Positions 14,716-22,616 of a stretch of 22,616 nucleotides of DNA are shown here, in pieces. The position numbers and the translations under genes are program-made. Positions within the stretch are counted from its first letter, which is position 1, and each line of letters opens with the position of its first letter. The notes beneath the pieces were generated by a model. It had not been told where the DNA came from. It ran no database searches and saw only the letters and a list, made by a program, of their open reading frames with translations. Origin of the DNA: a virus; the IMG/VR virus record IMGVR_UViG_3300032288_001128, positions 1-22,616 of that record; one strand, given 5' to 3'.

Positions 14716-15231
14716 TTAACTGTTTTTAATATTATTCCATGCAAAACTGGCCACCTTGTTGAAGTCAATTTTACTTTGTTCCATTAAACCTGTAACCTTT
14801 TTTTGGTTTTCAGTATTTAATCCTTTGTAGACTTCTAATATATTTTTAGCCGTTCTAACATCCACTTTTAATGTATCACCATTTGCAAACTTAATTGTTC
14901 CTGGAGTGCCTTCTGAAATGACTTTGAGCTTGTCTACAATAGTTTCTTCATACTTTGGCATAGTTGCCCATGCCTTTGGACCATAAGGTATTGTTACATA
15001 TTTATCTAATCTTGGTATATAATACATAGCAATTTTTTGGCCGTCAGGAAATACTCTGAAAGATTTTCTTTGCATTACTAAAACCGCTGGCAAGCTTCCT
15101 TGAGTATTAGGATCAATAGCTGCTTCTTCCAGTTCTTCCAATTCTTTATCTGTCAAAAATTCCAAAGACAAATCATTCTCCATTTCTGAAGAATTATCTT
15201 TTTCAGACAAATAATTTTTAAGCGTTCTCAT
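14716..15231 (-). CDS. Prohead-cluster protein, positional gp68 candidate
   Basis: The gene lies between the gp67-like core gene (14-base overlap) and the beta-rich gene, where T4 has gp68. The 171-residue protein starts with a short basic helix (MRTLKNYLSE), then an acidic stretch (FLTDKELEELEEAAID, 25-40), a strand-rich middle (SFRVFPDGQKIAMYYIPRLD) and a C-terminal helical part (NQKKVTGLMEQSKIDF). I see no residue-level match to T4 gp68 that I can vouch for, so the assignment rests on position and size. A role in the prohead core or as a late structural protein is likely. Confidence 0.5.
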   Translation of the reverse strand: MRTLKNYLSEKDNSSEMENDLSLEFLTDKELEELEEAAIDPNTQGSLPAVLVMQRKSFRVFPDGQKIAMYYIPRLDKYVTIPYGPKAWATMPKYEETIVDKLKVISEGTPGTIKFANGDTLKVDVRTAKNILEVYKGLNTENQKKVTGLMEQSKIDFNKVASFAWNNIKNS

Positions 15232-15424
15232 TATCCGTTTCTACTCCAACCGCAACTTCTGTTTCCAATTCTGGTTGATTAAACATTGTTTTTGCGATTC
15301 TTTGTTTTTCTGCTTCTAGATGATCCATTACCTTGGTTTCAATTGCAGAATAAAGTGCGTTGCGTACTTCTATTGCATTGCCATCTTCGGCATAGTCAAC
15401 AATTGCTTTGGTTGTTTCTGACAT
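15218..15424 (-). CDS. gp67: Prohead core protein gp67-like
   Basis: This 68-residue acidic protein sits directly after the portal gene, exactly where T4 has gp67 (80 residues). Like gp67 it has an N-terminal helix with a charged pattern (AIVDYAEDGNAIEVRNALYS), then a helix IETKVMDHLEAEKQRIAKTMF resembling T4 RTIDLIKEEKIAIARNF, and an acidic tail. The tail is shorter than in T4. It is a minor core component needed for prohead shape. The ribosome site AAGGAG is strong. Confidence 0.75.
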   Translation of the reverse strand: MSETTKAIVDYAEDGNAIEVRNALYSAIETKVMDHLEAEKQRIAKTMFNQPELETEVAVGVETDNENA

Positions 15425-15433
15425 AATAACTCC

Positions 15434-17167
15434 TTATAATATACGTTTCAATTTAGTGAAGGTCGAATCTTCCAAACTTAAATCATAGTTGCCTTTTGGT
15501 TTTGAATTTGACTGTGATTTTGTTTGTGTATTAGATGAAGATTTGGCCGCAGGTTTTGCGGGTGAACCAGTATCTTGTGGCATCATTTCTTGTTGTTGTG
15601 CCATTTGATCCAATTGAACATCACCCATCATTTGTTGTTGTGCAACTTGATTGGTAATTTCTGTTGGTAATCCTAAACCTTTAGACTTTTCTTTATCAAT
15701 TTCTTTTTGCATTTCAGCTATATCATCATCGTTCATGCGTAGTACATTTCTTTGTACCCATGCTTGAGAATAATATGATCCAACATATGGATCAATTGCA
15801 CCCAAAAGACCCAATCGTTCTTTCATCAATTCAGCTTCTTTAAGTTCCGAGAAGTTATTGTCCTTGATGAAGTCGTAGTAAATGTTTTCTTTGAATAGAT
15901 CCCATTCTTCTGCGGTACAGATACCTTTAAGAACACACTGTACACGTAGAGCCTGGTCAAATAGGTCTGAAAATTTATTGCGTAGTCTATCAACAAACTT
16001 AGCAAACTTTAATTCATCACGTGTAACTTCTGCCACACGGCCAATGGTGAAACCTTGATTTGGTTCCAACCTGGAGACTGGAACGTTCAATGACTGATAC
16101 AGTTTCTTTTGAAAGTACTTTACATCTTCCAACTCACCTAGGTTTTGTCCACCTGGTAGTGTGGTGATTTCTGTACCTTTACCGCCTTCACGGCGTGGTA
16201 ACCAGAAATCTTCCATCATAGAAAGAAACTTGCGGTCATCACGAACTTCACCTGTATTGGCATCATAGACAAGTTTGTTCTTATATTTGACCATAATATC
16301 ACGCAGGTATTGTTCCGCTTTTAATTTTGGTAGATTACCCACATCAATGTAAAAGATGCGGCGTTCAGGTGCTCTTGAGATACGGTAGATAACCGTTGCA
16401 TCTTCTATCATACGTAATTGATTAAGAGGCTTAATTGACTTATGTAGATAACTCAGAACAACCGCACGACGAGAATCCATTAGACCAGAAACAACTGAAA
16501 TAATAGAATCTGTTGTAATCCTAACCCCAACAGGACCATAATTGGAAGAACTTCCAGTAACAACCTTGTCGTTATAAAGGTAGTATTCATTGACGGTGAC
16601 CATTATTTCGGCACCAGTCCTATCGTCTTTTTGTTTTTTAATCTCACGTACTTTTCGTAGTTTACGTGGATCGATGTATCTTAGTTCTTTGATACCTTCT
16701 TGTGGATTATCTTTGTCAATGATGATGTGGTAATACATTCTGCCATCTACGTAGTATCTGCGGAATATATCTTGTGCTAAATTGTTATAATTTAAAAGTC
16801 TTAATAGTGTATTAAATTCTTCTTTAATTGCTTTTTTAATTTTATCAGGTTGTTTTAAATTGTCTAAAACTATATCTGTAATTTTACCATCATCATCTTG
16901 ACAAATAGCTTCATTAACTATATCATCTATTGCTGATTCAATTTCTGGTTGCATTGCCATTTCACGATAACGAGAAATAAGTTCTACCTCATTTTTCGCA
17001 GTACCGTCTAGGTCAACATATGTGCCATAATAAGCAGCAGATGTTATAGTTAATGCGCCGTCATCCGAAGCCGGAGGCGCAAAAGAGGGTTGAACTTGTG
17101 TGTCAAGTTCCTCTTTATCACGGGATATTTTAAAACCGAATAGTGAAAATTTATTTGTATTGGCCAT
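15434..17167 (-). CDS. gp20: Portal vertex protein gp20
   Basis: The 577-residue protein carries gp20 blocks: EIESAIDDIVNEAI (75-88), RRYYVDGRMYYHIIID (136-151), ELRYIDPRKLRKVREIKK (161-178), VVLSYLHKSIKPLNQLRMIEDATVIYRISRAPERRIFYIDVGNLP, and LEPNQGFTIGRVAEVTRDE. It forms the dodecameric ring through which DNA is packaged. T4 gp20 is 524 residues; the extra length is a C-terminal low-complexity tail rich in Gln, Met, Ser and Lys (about 505-565). No ribosome site is seen before the ATG, and the nearest late-like box (ATTAAATA, 17177-17184) is only about 10 bases away, so the leader may be almost absent. Confidence 0.95.
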   Translation of the reverse strand: MANTNKFSLFGFKISRDKEELDTQVQPSFAPPASDDGALTITSAAYYGTYVDLDGTAKNEVELISRYREMAMQPEIESAIDDIVNEAICQDDDGKITDIVLDNLKQPDKIKKAIKEEFNTLLRLLNYNNLAQDIFRRYYVDGRMYYHIIIDKDNPQEGIKELRYIDPRKLRKVREIKKQKDDRTGAEIMVTVNEYYLYNDKVVTGSSSNYGPVGVRITTDSIISVVSGLMDSRRAVVLSYLHKSIKPLNQLRMIEDATVIYRISRAPERRIFYIDVGNLPKLKAEQYLRDIMVKYKNKLVYDANTGEVRDDRKFLSMMEDFWLPRREGGKGTEITTLPGGQNLGELEDVKYFQKKLYQSLNVPVSRLEPNQGFTIGRVAEVTRDELKFAKFVDRLRNKFSDLFDQALRVQCVLKGICTAEEWDLFKENIYYDFIKDNNFSELKEAELMKERLGLLGAIDPYVGSYYSQAWVQRNVLRMNDDDIAEMQKEIDKEKSKGLGLPTEITNQVAQQQMMGDVQLDQMAQQQEMMPQDTGSPAKPAAKSSSNTQTKSQSNSKPKGNYDLSLEDSTFTKLKRIL

Positions 17168-17200
17168 GTTTTGGTATATTTAATAACGAAATCAAAAAAC

Positions 17201-17224
17201 ATAAAAGGAGGGCCGAAGCCCTCC
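17201..17224 (-). terminator. Rho-independent terminator after gp19
   Basis: Minus-strand hairpin GGAGGGC-TTCG-GCCCTCC with a perfect 7-bp stem and TTCG tetraloop, followed by TTTTAT and, shortly after, a second T run. It starts 8 bases after the gp19 stop and ends the sheath-tube transcript. Confidence 0.92.
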
Positions 17225-17232
17225 GTTTAATA

Positions 17233-17799
17233 TCAGGTTGTAGAAACTGCTTCCCAATACTGATAAGCAAATGTTACGCTGAATTCTTCAATCGTATCAT
17301 TTGAACCCCAATCTAAATCAATTGGAGCAATATCAATTGGGAAAATACCAACAAAGTTGTAATTTCTTATTGCTGCACCGCCAGTTTTTCCGTATTGAGA
17401 AACTGTGGCATCAGTTGTATATCCACCAACAGTCTGTGGACCTGTACCATTTGACAGTGCGGCCGGTGTACGAACGTTGCCTCTGTTGCTGTTGATAGCA
17501 TTCATCCATCTTTCCATTGCGTCACGAATCTTGAAATCTTCATCATTGATGACGGTAATGGTCCAATCGGCAAATGTTCTGTTGCCAGCGAATTTCATTT
17601 CACGACCAAAATAAAACACAGGAACTGTTCCAATTGTTGAACCAGGAATCTGTGAGGTTTTGGCCATGAATTCTACTTTTCTAGCTGCTTCTGTTCCACC
17701 TGTGATGTAAGATGGAATTGATAGACCCACTTTGAATAGATTGGGACGGGCACCGTCACCAATCATATTTGCTCTGAAATCTGTTACATTAAAAGCCAT
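17233..17799 (-). CDS. gp19: Tail tube protein gp19
   Basis: The 188-residue protein directly follows the sheath gene, as in T4 (gp19, 163 residues). Typical tube-family features are the early ARPNLFKVGLSIPSY, KTSQIPGSTIGTVPVFYFGREMKFAGNRTFADWTITVIND across residues 46-85, FKIRDAMERWMNAINS, and a C-terminal EEFSVTFAYQYWE strand. Stacked hexamers form the inner tube for DNA passage. It has a strong AAGGAG ribosome site and a terminator behind it. Confidence 0.93.
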   Translation of the reverse strand: MAFNVTDFRANMIGDGARPNLFKVGLSIPSYITGGTEAARKVEFMAKTSQIPGSTIGTVPVFYFGREMKFAGNRTFADWTITVINDEDFKIRDAMERWMNAINSNRGNVRTPAALSNGTGPQTVGGYTTDATVSQYGKTGGAAIRNYNFVGIFPIDIAPIDLDWGSNDTIEEFSVTFAYQYWEAVSTT

Positions 17800-17818
17800 T
17801 TTGTTCTCCTTATGGTAT

Positions 17819-17826
17819 TATTTATT
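17819..17826 (-). promoter_or_regulatory. T4-type late promoter box upstream of gp19
   Basis: Minus strand AATAAATA, 7 of 8 matches to TATAAATA, overlapping the last bases of gp18 and about 20 bases upstream of the gp19 ATG. It would give gp19 its own strong late transcript ending at the terminator at 17201-17224. Confidence 0.5.
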
Positions 17827-19537
17827 AGACTGCGCCAACGATTGTTGTGAAGTCAACACCAGTAGCTACTGCAACAAAGTTCAACTGAATGTAGTTGACA
17901 GAACGAGCAGGTTTAATGTAAATATCACCCACAAATTGATTTGAGTCAATAACTTGTGGTGTATTGTTTGTCTCATCGCAAACAACTTTAAAATCAGTAA
18001 TACCACGGCGACCTTGAATGTCACGCAAGAATGGTGTTACATAAGACACGAACTGTGCTCTGGTAAATTCATCGTTCAATTCAAACAATGAGAATTGAGC
18101 TGCATTAGCAATTGCTTTCTCCAAAATGATGAACAGTCTACGTACATTGATACGATCAAATGCAGAAGGTCTATTCAACATTGTCTTGTCGCCATACAGA
18201 ACGGTACCTTGTCCAGCAAAAGAAACAACAGGGTTTACGCCAGCTGCATACAATGTGTCACGGTATGTTTTGTTTGGATTCCATGCCAATTTAATGGCAT
18301 TTTTGATTGTACCACGAGCAAAGCCTGCTGGAGAGAACCATGGATCACGAACAGAATCTGTGTATACACATAGACCAGCAACGTCAGCATTTAATGGTAT
18401 CCAACGATAGGTATTGTTATATTTGTCGAACTGATATTTCCAACCAGAATCTGCAACTGCATAAGAACTCTTTGTTAAACCTGCAATCCAATTACCAACG
18501 TTTGTTGCTGCGGTTGAATCTGTTTTATTAACAACGTTTGCGCTTGGGGGTGAAACAAATGCCAAGCAATCTTTTCTTGATCCAGCGGTACTTACAACAT
18601 AATTTTGTACTGTTGTATTTGAGTCGCCTGTAATCATTAGAGAAATGTCAGTTGTATCACTATTTGAGAATAAATCCCATCCAGATTGTAAGTTACCATC
18701 TGTTGCATTGTCATCTATACCGCCAGATAGTGCAACAACAGCTGTTGCTATACCTGTGGAATATGTTTTTCCATTTGCAACTGCTGTACCCCAAGTTGCA
18801 TTGGTATTTGCATAATCTGGGTGTGAAGCAACATAAATGTATCTAGATTGGTCAAATAAAACTTGTTTGTAATAATTACTTTGGCCATTTGTAACGGCAT
18901 CAGAAGCCTTTGAAACATATCCAAATTTTTCCAATACGCTATTTGCTGTTCCTGATATTGCACCTGTTCTGTCTAGAACAACAATATGCATTTCGTCAAC
19001 CGAGGCGCCAGCATTTGATGCATAATCTGATGTTCCTGGAGCACTTTGGAAATTACCTTTGTAAGGCCATGTTGTAAAGTTTGCTGAACTGTCGCAAATC
19101 GAAACACCTAAACCGTTGCCCAATGCACCAGCATATCTCGCTACAATAGCAGAAGCATTTGATGTTGCGCCAGAATTTGTCAAAAGATATGTGCTCTGAA
19201 ATACATCTTCGTTTTCAACTTTTAATGCAGATGCTGAACCGCCTGCACCAATTACACCTGTTGCGTTATTTGATGTTGTACCTAAACCACGAACAATTTT
19301 TAAATTATTTCCATAAGCCAAGAAGTTGGCAGCAGAAAAGAAAGAGATTGCTGTATTATCACTTGGTTTTCCAAAAGTGTTTACTAAATCAATTTCACTT
19401 GTCACAGTGGTGATGGTGTTTGCGGGGCCCCAACTAAAATTTCCCACAAAAGCACCGGCAGTTGTAAGTACAGAAGGAACTGTTGTTGTTAAGTCAACTT
19501 CTGATACACTTACACCTGGAGAGATTTGAATTGCCAT
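17825..19537 (-). CDS. gp18: Tail sheath protein gp18
   Basis: The 570-residue protein starts with ISPGVSVSEVDLTTTVPSV, the standard sheath opening. It ends with the conserved C-terminal domain: RINVRRLFIILEKAI, NDEFTRAQFVSYVTPFL and GDIYIKPARSVNYIQLNFVA. The polymer contracts to drive the tube through the host envelope. It is shorter than T4 gp18 (659), with the variable middle domain (roughly 90-290, rich in Ser, Asn, Thr and Ala) reduced. It is preceded by a late-type box and a GGAG ribosome site. Confidence 0.95.
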   Translation of the reverse strand: MAIQISPGVSVSEVDLTTTVPSVLTTAGAFVGNFSWGPANTITTVTSEIDLVNTFGKPSDNTAISFFSAANFLAYGNNLKIVRGLGTTSNNATGVIGAGGSASALKVENEDVFQSTYLLTNSGATSNASAIVARYAGALGNGLGVSICDSSANFTTWPYKGNFQSAPGTSDYASNAGASVDEMHIVVLDRTGAISGTANSVLEKFGYVSKASDAVTNGQSNYYKQVLFDQSRYIYVASHPDYANTNATWGTAVANGKTYSTGIATAVVALSGGIDDNATDGNLQSGWDLFSNSDTTDISLMITGDSNTTVQNYVVSTAGSRKDCLAFVSPPSANVVNKTDSTAATNVGNWIAGLTKSSYAVADSGWKYQFDKYNNTYRWIPLNADVAGLCVYTDSVRDPWFSPAGFARGTIKNAIKLAWNPNKTYRDTLYAAGVNPVVSFAGQGTVLYGDKTMLNRPSAFDRINVRRLFIILEKAIANAAQFSLFELNDEFTRAQFVSYVTPFLRDIQGRRGITDFKVVCDETNNTPQVIDSNQFVGDIYIKPARSVNYIQLNFVAVATGVDFTTIVGAV

Positions 19538-19587
19538 TTTATTCTCCTTGAATTAATTTTGATATTGGCAGTTAATACCATAATAGA

Positions 19588-19595
19588 TATTTATG
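19588..19595 (-). promoter_or_regulatory. T4-type late promoter box upstream of gp18
   Basis: Minus strand CATAAATA, 7 of 8 matches to TATAAATA, in the 69-base gap between gp17 and gp18, about 50 bases before the gp18 ATG. Confidence 0.5.
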
Positions 19596-19606
19596 AAAGG
19601 CTGATT

Positions 19607-21319
19607 TTACAACCTGTTCATCATTTTTCTGATGAAACCTGAATAAGTTTCGCCACCATCGGCGACTTCCCAGATATCACCGCCCATAATTTCGAAATCG
19701 TGTTCCAAACCATCTTCTATAATTGGTGCCGGTAACGTTTCTTCATCAATCTGGTTCATGCTTTCTAATTGAATTTGTTTGCGTATGTCGTGATTAACAA
19801 TCTCTTTGAAGTATTGTTGTGTTGAAACCCACGCAAAAATGACCAAAGACATAACTAAATCGTCATTTGCTCCATCAGCTGCAGCAAATGAATTCTTTTT
19901 TTGTTCAAAAGTAGTCAACTCGGAATATGTATCAAAGTCTTGAATTATAAGTTTGTCGCCTTCAATCAAAGTTTTAAGGTTGGAACAACCAATTGCCTTG
20001 ACCTGAGGTGACATTTTTAGTCCCATTTGTATACCACGGGCAAAACCTGCACTTAATTGTTGTGGTTTTTTATTGCCAGTATAAATTTTCCACAAGTTTT
20101 CATATTCGAAATCGGCATGTAATGAGTCTGCAACCTGTGGATTGTTGTTGATTTCTACCAAAACATAGGCGTCATTATACATTCTGGCTGCATTGTAGAT
20201 GACCGTTGGGAAAAGAATGGGTGTTATGGATGAACTTGCATATGTCGCCACCTGTTTATATGGTGTTTGAGATATGTCAATAATTTGAAAAGCAGAACAA
20301 TCCAAATTTTTACCTTCAGAAACATCGACGCAAATGCAATACAGATGGTCGGATTTTGCACCGTTTTCACCCTCTTTGATTGGCATCTCATAAATCTTCA
20401 TCATGTCATGTGTGTGTATTGGGTCTTTGTATGCAATTGTCTGCAACTTGTAACCAGAAACCAACGTGTTGGACGAACCTAAGAACTCGGTTTCAAACTC
20501 CTGTCTAAACTGACGTTCAGATGTGTTACGAATGGTTTCTTCTTTCCAGGCCTCATCCCTACCTGGCACCATAGACCAATGAATCTCAAAGGTTTTGTAA
20601 TTGTTTTTCTTATTAATGGCATCCATCCACAATTTATAGAACAGATTCATACCATTTGGTGTGGAAACAATAATAATCTTGGTTGTTTTACCAGATGAAA
20701 TTACAGGATAAACTGAGTTAAAGAATTCTTCCGCAATGTTATTTGGAACGAACGCAAATTCATCCAAGAATACACAGTTAAATGCACCACCTCGGATGGC
20801 AGAACTTGATGTTGATGCGGCAATAATTTTTGAACCGTTTTCCAGTTCTACGTTACCTTTGTTCCAGACCAAAACACCCTGTTGTAAAAACATTGGTAGA
20901 TTTTCGTATGCAAGTTGGTATTTGGATAGAATGTCACGAGCCAAAGAACCTTTGTTGGCCAAAACAGCCACGTTTTGTGTGTCTGTGAATAAGGTTAACC
21001 AAAGAAGATATGCAACTGATGTGGTGGTTTTACCAACCTGACGAGGACATTTTGTGATTGAGAAACGATTTTCATGGTAATTCTTAATCATTTCTTTTTG
21101 AAAGTTCCACATTTTGAACTTCATCAAACCTTCATCAACGTTAACGATTTTGATGTAGTTTTCTGCAAAATAAACAGGATCTTTGGCACATTTAACATAC
21201 TCATCAACTTGTTCTTGAGTATATTCAATCTTAACACCCGCCTTTTTAAGTAACGGGTTGTCACGATAAGTTTCTTTCGAATCTATTTCGTAGTCATCAA
21301 TCTCAAATTCTAAACTCAT
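19607..21319 (-). CDS. gp17: Terminase large subunit gp17
   Basis: The 570-residue protein has an N-terminal packaging ATPase: Walker A CPRQVGKTT (91-99), Walker B VFLDE (183-187) with catalytic Glu187, and coupling motif STPNG (219-223). The C-terminal RNase H-like nuclease has Asp332 in CVDVSEG, Glu389 in VLVEINNN and Asp residues in GANDDLVMS near 495. T4 gp17 has 610 residues. It pumps DNA into the prohead through the portal and cuts the concatemer. The start overlaps the gp16 stop by 4 bases, with AAAGGT as ribosome site. Confidence 0.97.
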   Translation of the reverse strand: MSLEFEIDDYEIDSKETYRDNPLLKKAGVKIEYTQEQVDEYVKCAKDPVYFAENYIKIVNVDEGLMKFKMWNFQKEMIKNYHENRFSITKCPRQVGKTTTSVAYLLWLTLFTDTQNVAVLANKGSLARDILSKYQLAYENLPMFLQQGVLVWNKGNVELENGSKIIAASTSSSAIRGGAFNCVFLDEFAFVPNNIAEEFFNSVYPVISSGKTTKIIIVSTPNGMNLFYKLWMDAINKKNNYKTFEIHWSMVPGRDEAWKEETIRNTSERQFRQEFETEFLGSSNTLVSGYKLQTIAYKDPIHTHDMMKIYEMPIKEGENGAKSDHLYCICVDVSEGKNLDCSAFQIIDISQTPYKQVATYASSSITPILFPTVIYNAARMYNDAYVLVEINNNPQVADSLHADFEYENLWKIYTGNKKPQQLSAGFARGIQMGLKMSPQVKAIGCSNLKTLIEGDKLIIQDFDTYSELTTFEQKKNSFAAADGANDDLVMSLVIFAWVSTQQYFKEIVNHDIRKQIQLESMNQIDEETLPAPIIEDGLEHDFEIMGGDIWEVADGGETYSGFIRKMMNRL

Positions 21320-21732
21320 TCTTTACCTTTTAGGAGTTTGTTGAGTTCTGCGGTAGAACCAACAAAAATGGCTTTGTCTATTTTGGTATCACCGTCGTTT
21401 TTCTTTTTGCCGTCCATATCACGCATCTGTTTTTGTATGTTAAGTAGTTCTTTGTTTGCATCCACCATATTTTTCAATAGTGTTGCATACACCTCAAATG
21501 CTCTTGGATGTTGGCCTGCTGATGCAATTTGACGCAATTCTTCCATTGCATCTTTACCATTATCAATCAGGTCTTGTAGATTTTCTTTTGATTGTTCGTA
21601 TGCGTCTTTGAGGTCTTGTTTGAGGTCAGAATTTTCGATCAAAGCTTTGTTTTCAACCGGCAAAAGAGGTTTATCTACTTCTATCGGCGTTACATCAAAG
21701 ATTTTTTCCATGTTTTTATCAAATGTATTCAT
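21316..21732 (-). CDS. gp16: Terminase small subunit gp16
   Basis: The 138-residue helical protein matches T4 gp16 (164 residues) in its central helix pair (PRAFEVYATLLKNMVDANKELLNIQKQMRDM against T4 [31 protein letters not shown]) and in the C-terminal AIFVGSTAEL (T4 TVFMGSPTEL). It forms a ring that binds DNA and regulates gp17. It follows gp15 after two bases with no clear ribosome site, so translation is probably coupled, and it overlaps gp17. Confidence 0.92.
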   Translation of the reverse strand: MNTFDKNMEKIFDVTPIEVDKPLLPVENKALIENSDLKQDLKDAYEQSKENLQDLIDNGKDAMEELRQIASAGQHPRAFEVYATLLKNMVDANKELLNIQKQMRDMDGKKKNDGDTKIDKAIFVGSTAELNKLLKGKE

Positions 21733-21734
21733 GC

Positions 21735-22616
21735 TTATTCAAACTCATTAATGGTTGTATTTGCCACGTAGTTGCTGTTTGCTGTTGCATTTGCTGGATC
21801 TGGTATAATATCAATCTGAACATACTTATGTGGTATCATATTGTATGATGTGAATTTGTATCCGTTTTTATTATTTAAACCATAAATTGGCAAAGTAGAA
21901 ACAAAATCACCATTAATATTTTTCAATCTTAATACATTTATATCTGGATTCCAATGCACAACTATGCCGGTGGCCGATGCAGTACTGTATGAAAACCCTT
22001 GGTACACTGGTTCTCCTGCCTGATATTCGCCCACACCTGTTGCTGTATCTATGGTAAATTCAACAATATCTTCTTCCGTTATTTTATTGTAAATGTTGGT
22101 AATAGAATGTGTAATAACATTTGCAGTAGAAGATTTACCAAATATAAATCCTTTAACTGTAAATCTGAATGTCCAGATAATCATTCTGGTTTCTTGTTCT
22201 CTATCACCTTCATACACTATTTCATGGTCCGCATCTTTAAATAAAACCGGAACATCTTTTACGATTCCCATTTCGGGAACCAAATTAATTTTAAGTGTGT
22301 AATCTGGTGTGAAATAAGGTAATATATGTTCTATTACTTGTGATGCATCTTCAATGTTTCTGACATACAAATAAAGACTGAAATCAAAATCATATGGTAC
22401 AGGATTGTATTGGCCAATGACGCCATTATTTGTCTGTGCAAAATTACGAATGTTTGTATTTAACTTTCGATTGGCATCATAACTCATACCAGTCATTTCA
22501 TATGAAAATTTTGGCAAAGCCATTTGAACTTTTTTATCTAAATTGTAATCTGCCTCCAAACGCATTACATATCGTTCTTTTGTGGCATATACAATTGGTA
22601 TTAAAAAACGTTCCGC
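21735..22616 (-). CDS. gp15: Tail sheath stabiliser/completion protein gp15 (start outside window)
   Basis: The reading frame is open from the right edge, 17 codons before the first visible ATG at 22565. The extra residues, AERFLIPIVYATKERYVMRL, match T4 gp15 around FIRVPITYASKEHFMMKL, so that ATG is internal. Further matches are LPKFSYEMTGMSYD, GVIGQYNPVPYDFDFSLYLYVRNIEDASQVIEHILPYFTPDY, and EQETRMIIWTFRFTVKGF. In the window 293 residues are seen; perhaps 30 to 40 are missing. The protein caps the tail below the neck. The C-terminal 100 residues after the conserved part (a GVGEYQAGEPVYQGFSYS module) appear specific to this lineage. Confidence 0.92.
   Translation of the reverse strand, partial: AERFLIPIVYATKERYVMRLEADYNLDKKVQMALPKFSYEMTGMSYDANRKLNTNIRNFAQTNNGVIGQYNPVPYDFDFSLYLYVRNIEDASQVIEHILPYFTPDYTLKINLVPEMGIVKDVPVLFKDADHEIVYEGDREQETRMIIWTFRFTVKGFIFGKSSTANVITHSITNIYNKITEEDIVEFTIDTATGVGEYQAGEPVYQGFSYSTASATGIVVHWNPDINVLRLKNINGDFVSTLPIYGLNNKNGYKFTSYNMIPHKYVQIDIIPDPANATANSNYVANTTINEFE

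Overview
The window is part of the genome of a T4-like contractile-tailed phage (myovirus). It is A+T-rich, almost fully coding, and every gene I accept lies on the minus strand, so transcription runs from high to low coordinates. The order of structural genes (sheath stabiliser gp15, terminases gp16 and gp17, sheath gp18, tube gp19, portal gp20, prohead core, protease gp21, scaffold gp22, capsid gp23) and the uvsY-uvsW-(Sm-like)-gp55 string point to the marine/aquatic branch of T4-like phages (cyanophage/pelagiphage type) rather than to enteric T-even phages. No photosynthesis genes are present. Strong AGGAG ribosome sites and textbook sigma-70 promoters suggest a Gram-negative host, which the window itself does not identify.

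Region 1 (22616 to about 10203) is the late virion module: gp15 (cut by the window edge), gp16, gp17, gp18, gp19, a terminator, gp20, gp67-like, a possible gp68 counterpart, a beta-rich unknown protein, gp21, gp22, gp23, a second terminator, and a second tail-tube-fold protein. Late-promoter-like boxes (TATAAATA or a 7/8 match) precede gp18, gp19, gp22 and gp23. The cognate late sigma factor, gp55, is encoded in region 2.

Region 2 (about 10214 to 4020) is a recombination and transcription module that starts at a perfect TTGACA-N17-TATAAT promoter. It holds uvsY, uvsW, an Sm-like protein, gp55, a cytidylyltransferase-like enzyme, and the Mre11/Rad50-type pair gp47-gp46. Most of these genes overlap by 4 to 11 bases.

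Region 3 (4023 to 226) is an accessory block between gp46 and the sliding clamp gp45, which are near neighbours in T4. It contains a peptide deformylase, a protein with a DUF4338/DruA-like core, a winged-helix protein in its own promoter-to-terminator unit, a GT-A type glycosyltransferase and a dNMP kinase. The start of gp45 (1-215) runs off the left edge.

The places most worth a second look are the promoter of the winged-helix gene, which carries three stacked inverted repeats; the DUF4338-like gene and its glycosyltransferase/dNMP-kinase neighbours; and a strong-looking plus-strand promoter between gp55 and the Sm-like gene that points antisense to the operon. No tRNA genes, CRISPR arrays, insertion sequences or integrase were seen, and no gene-free stretch reaches 300 bases.
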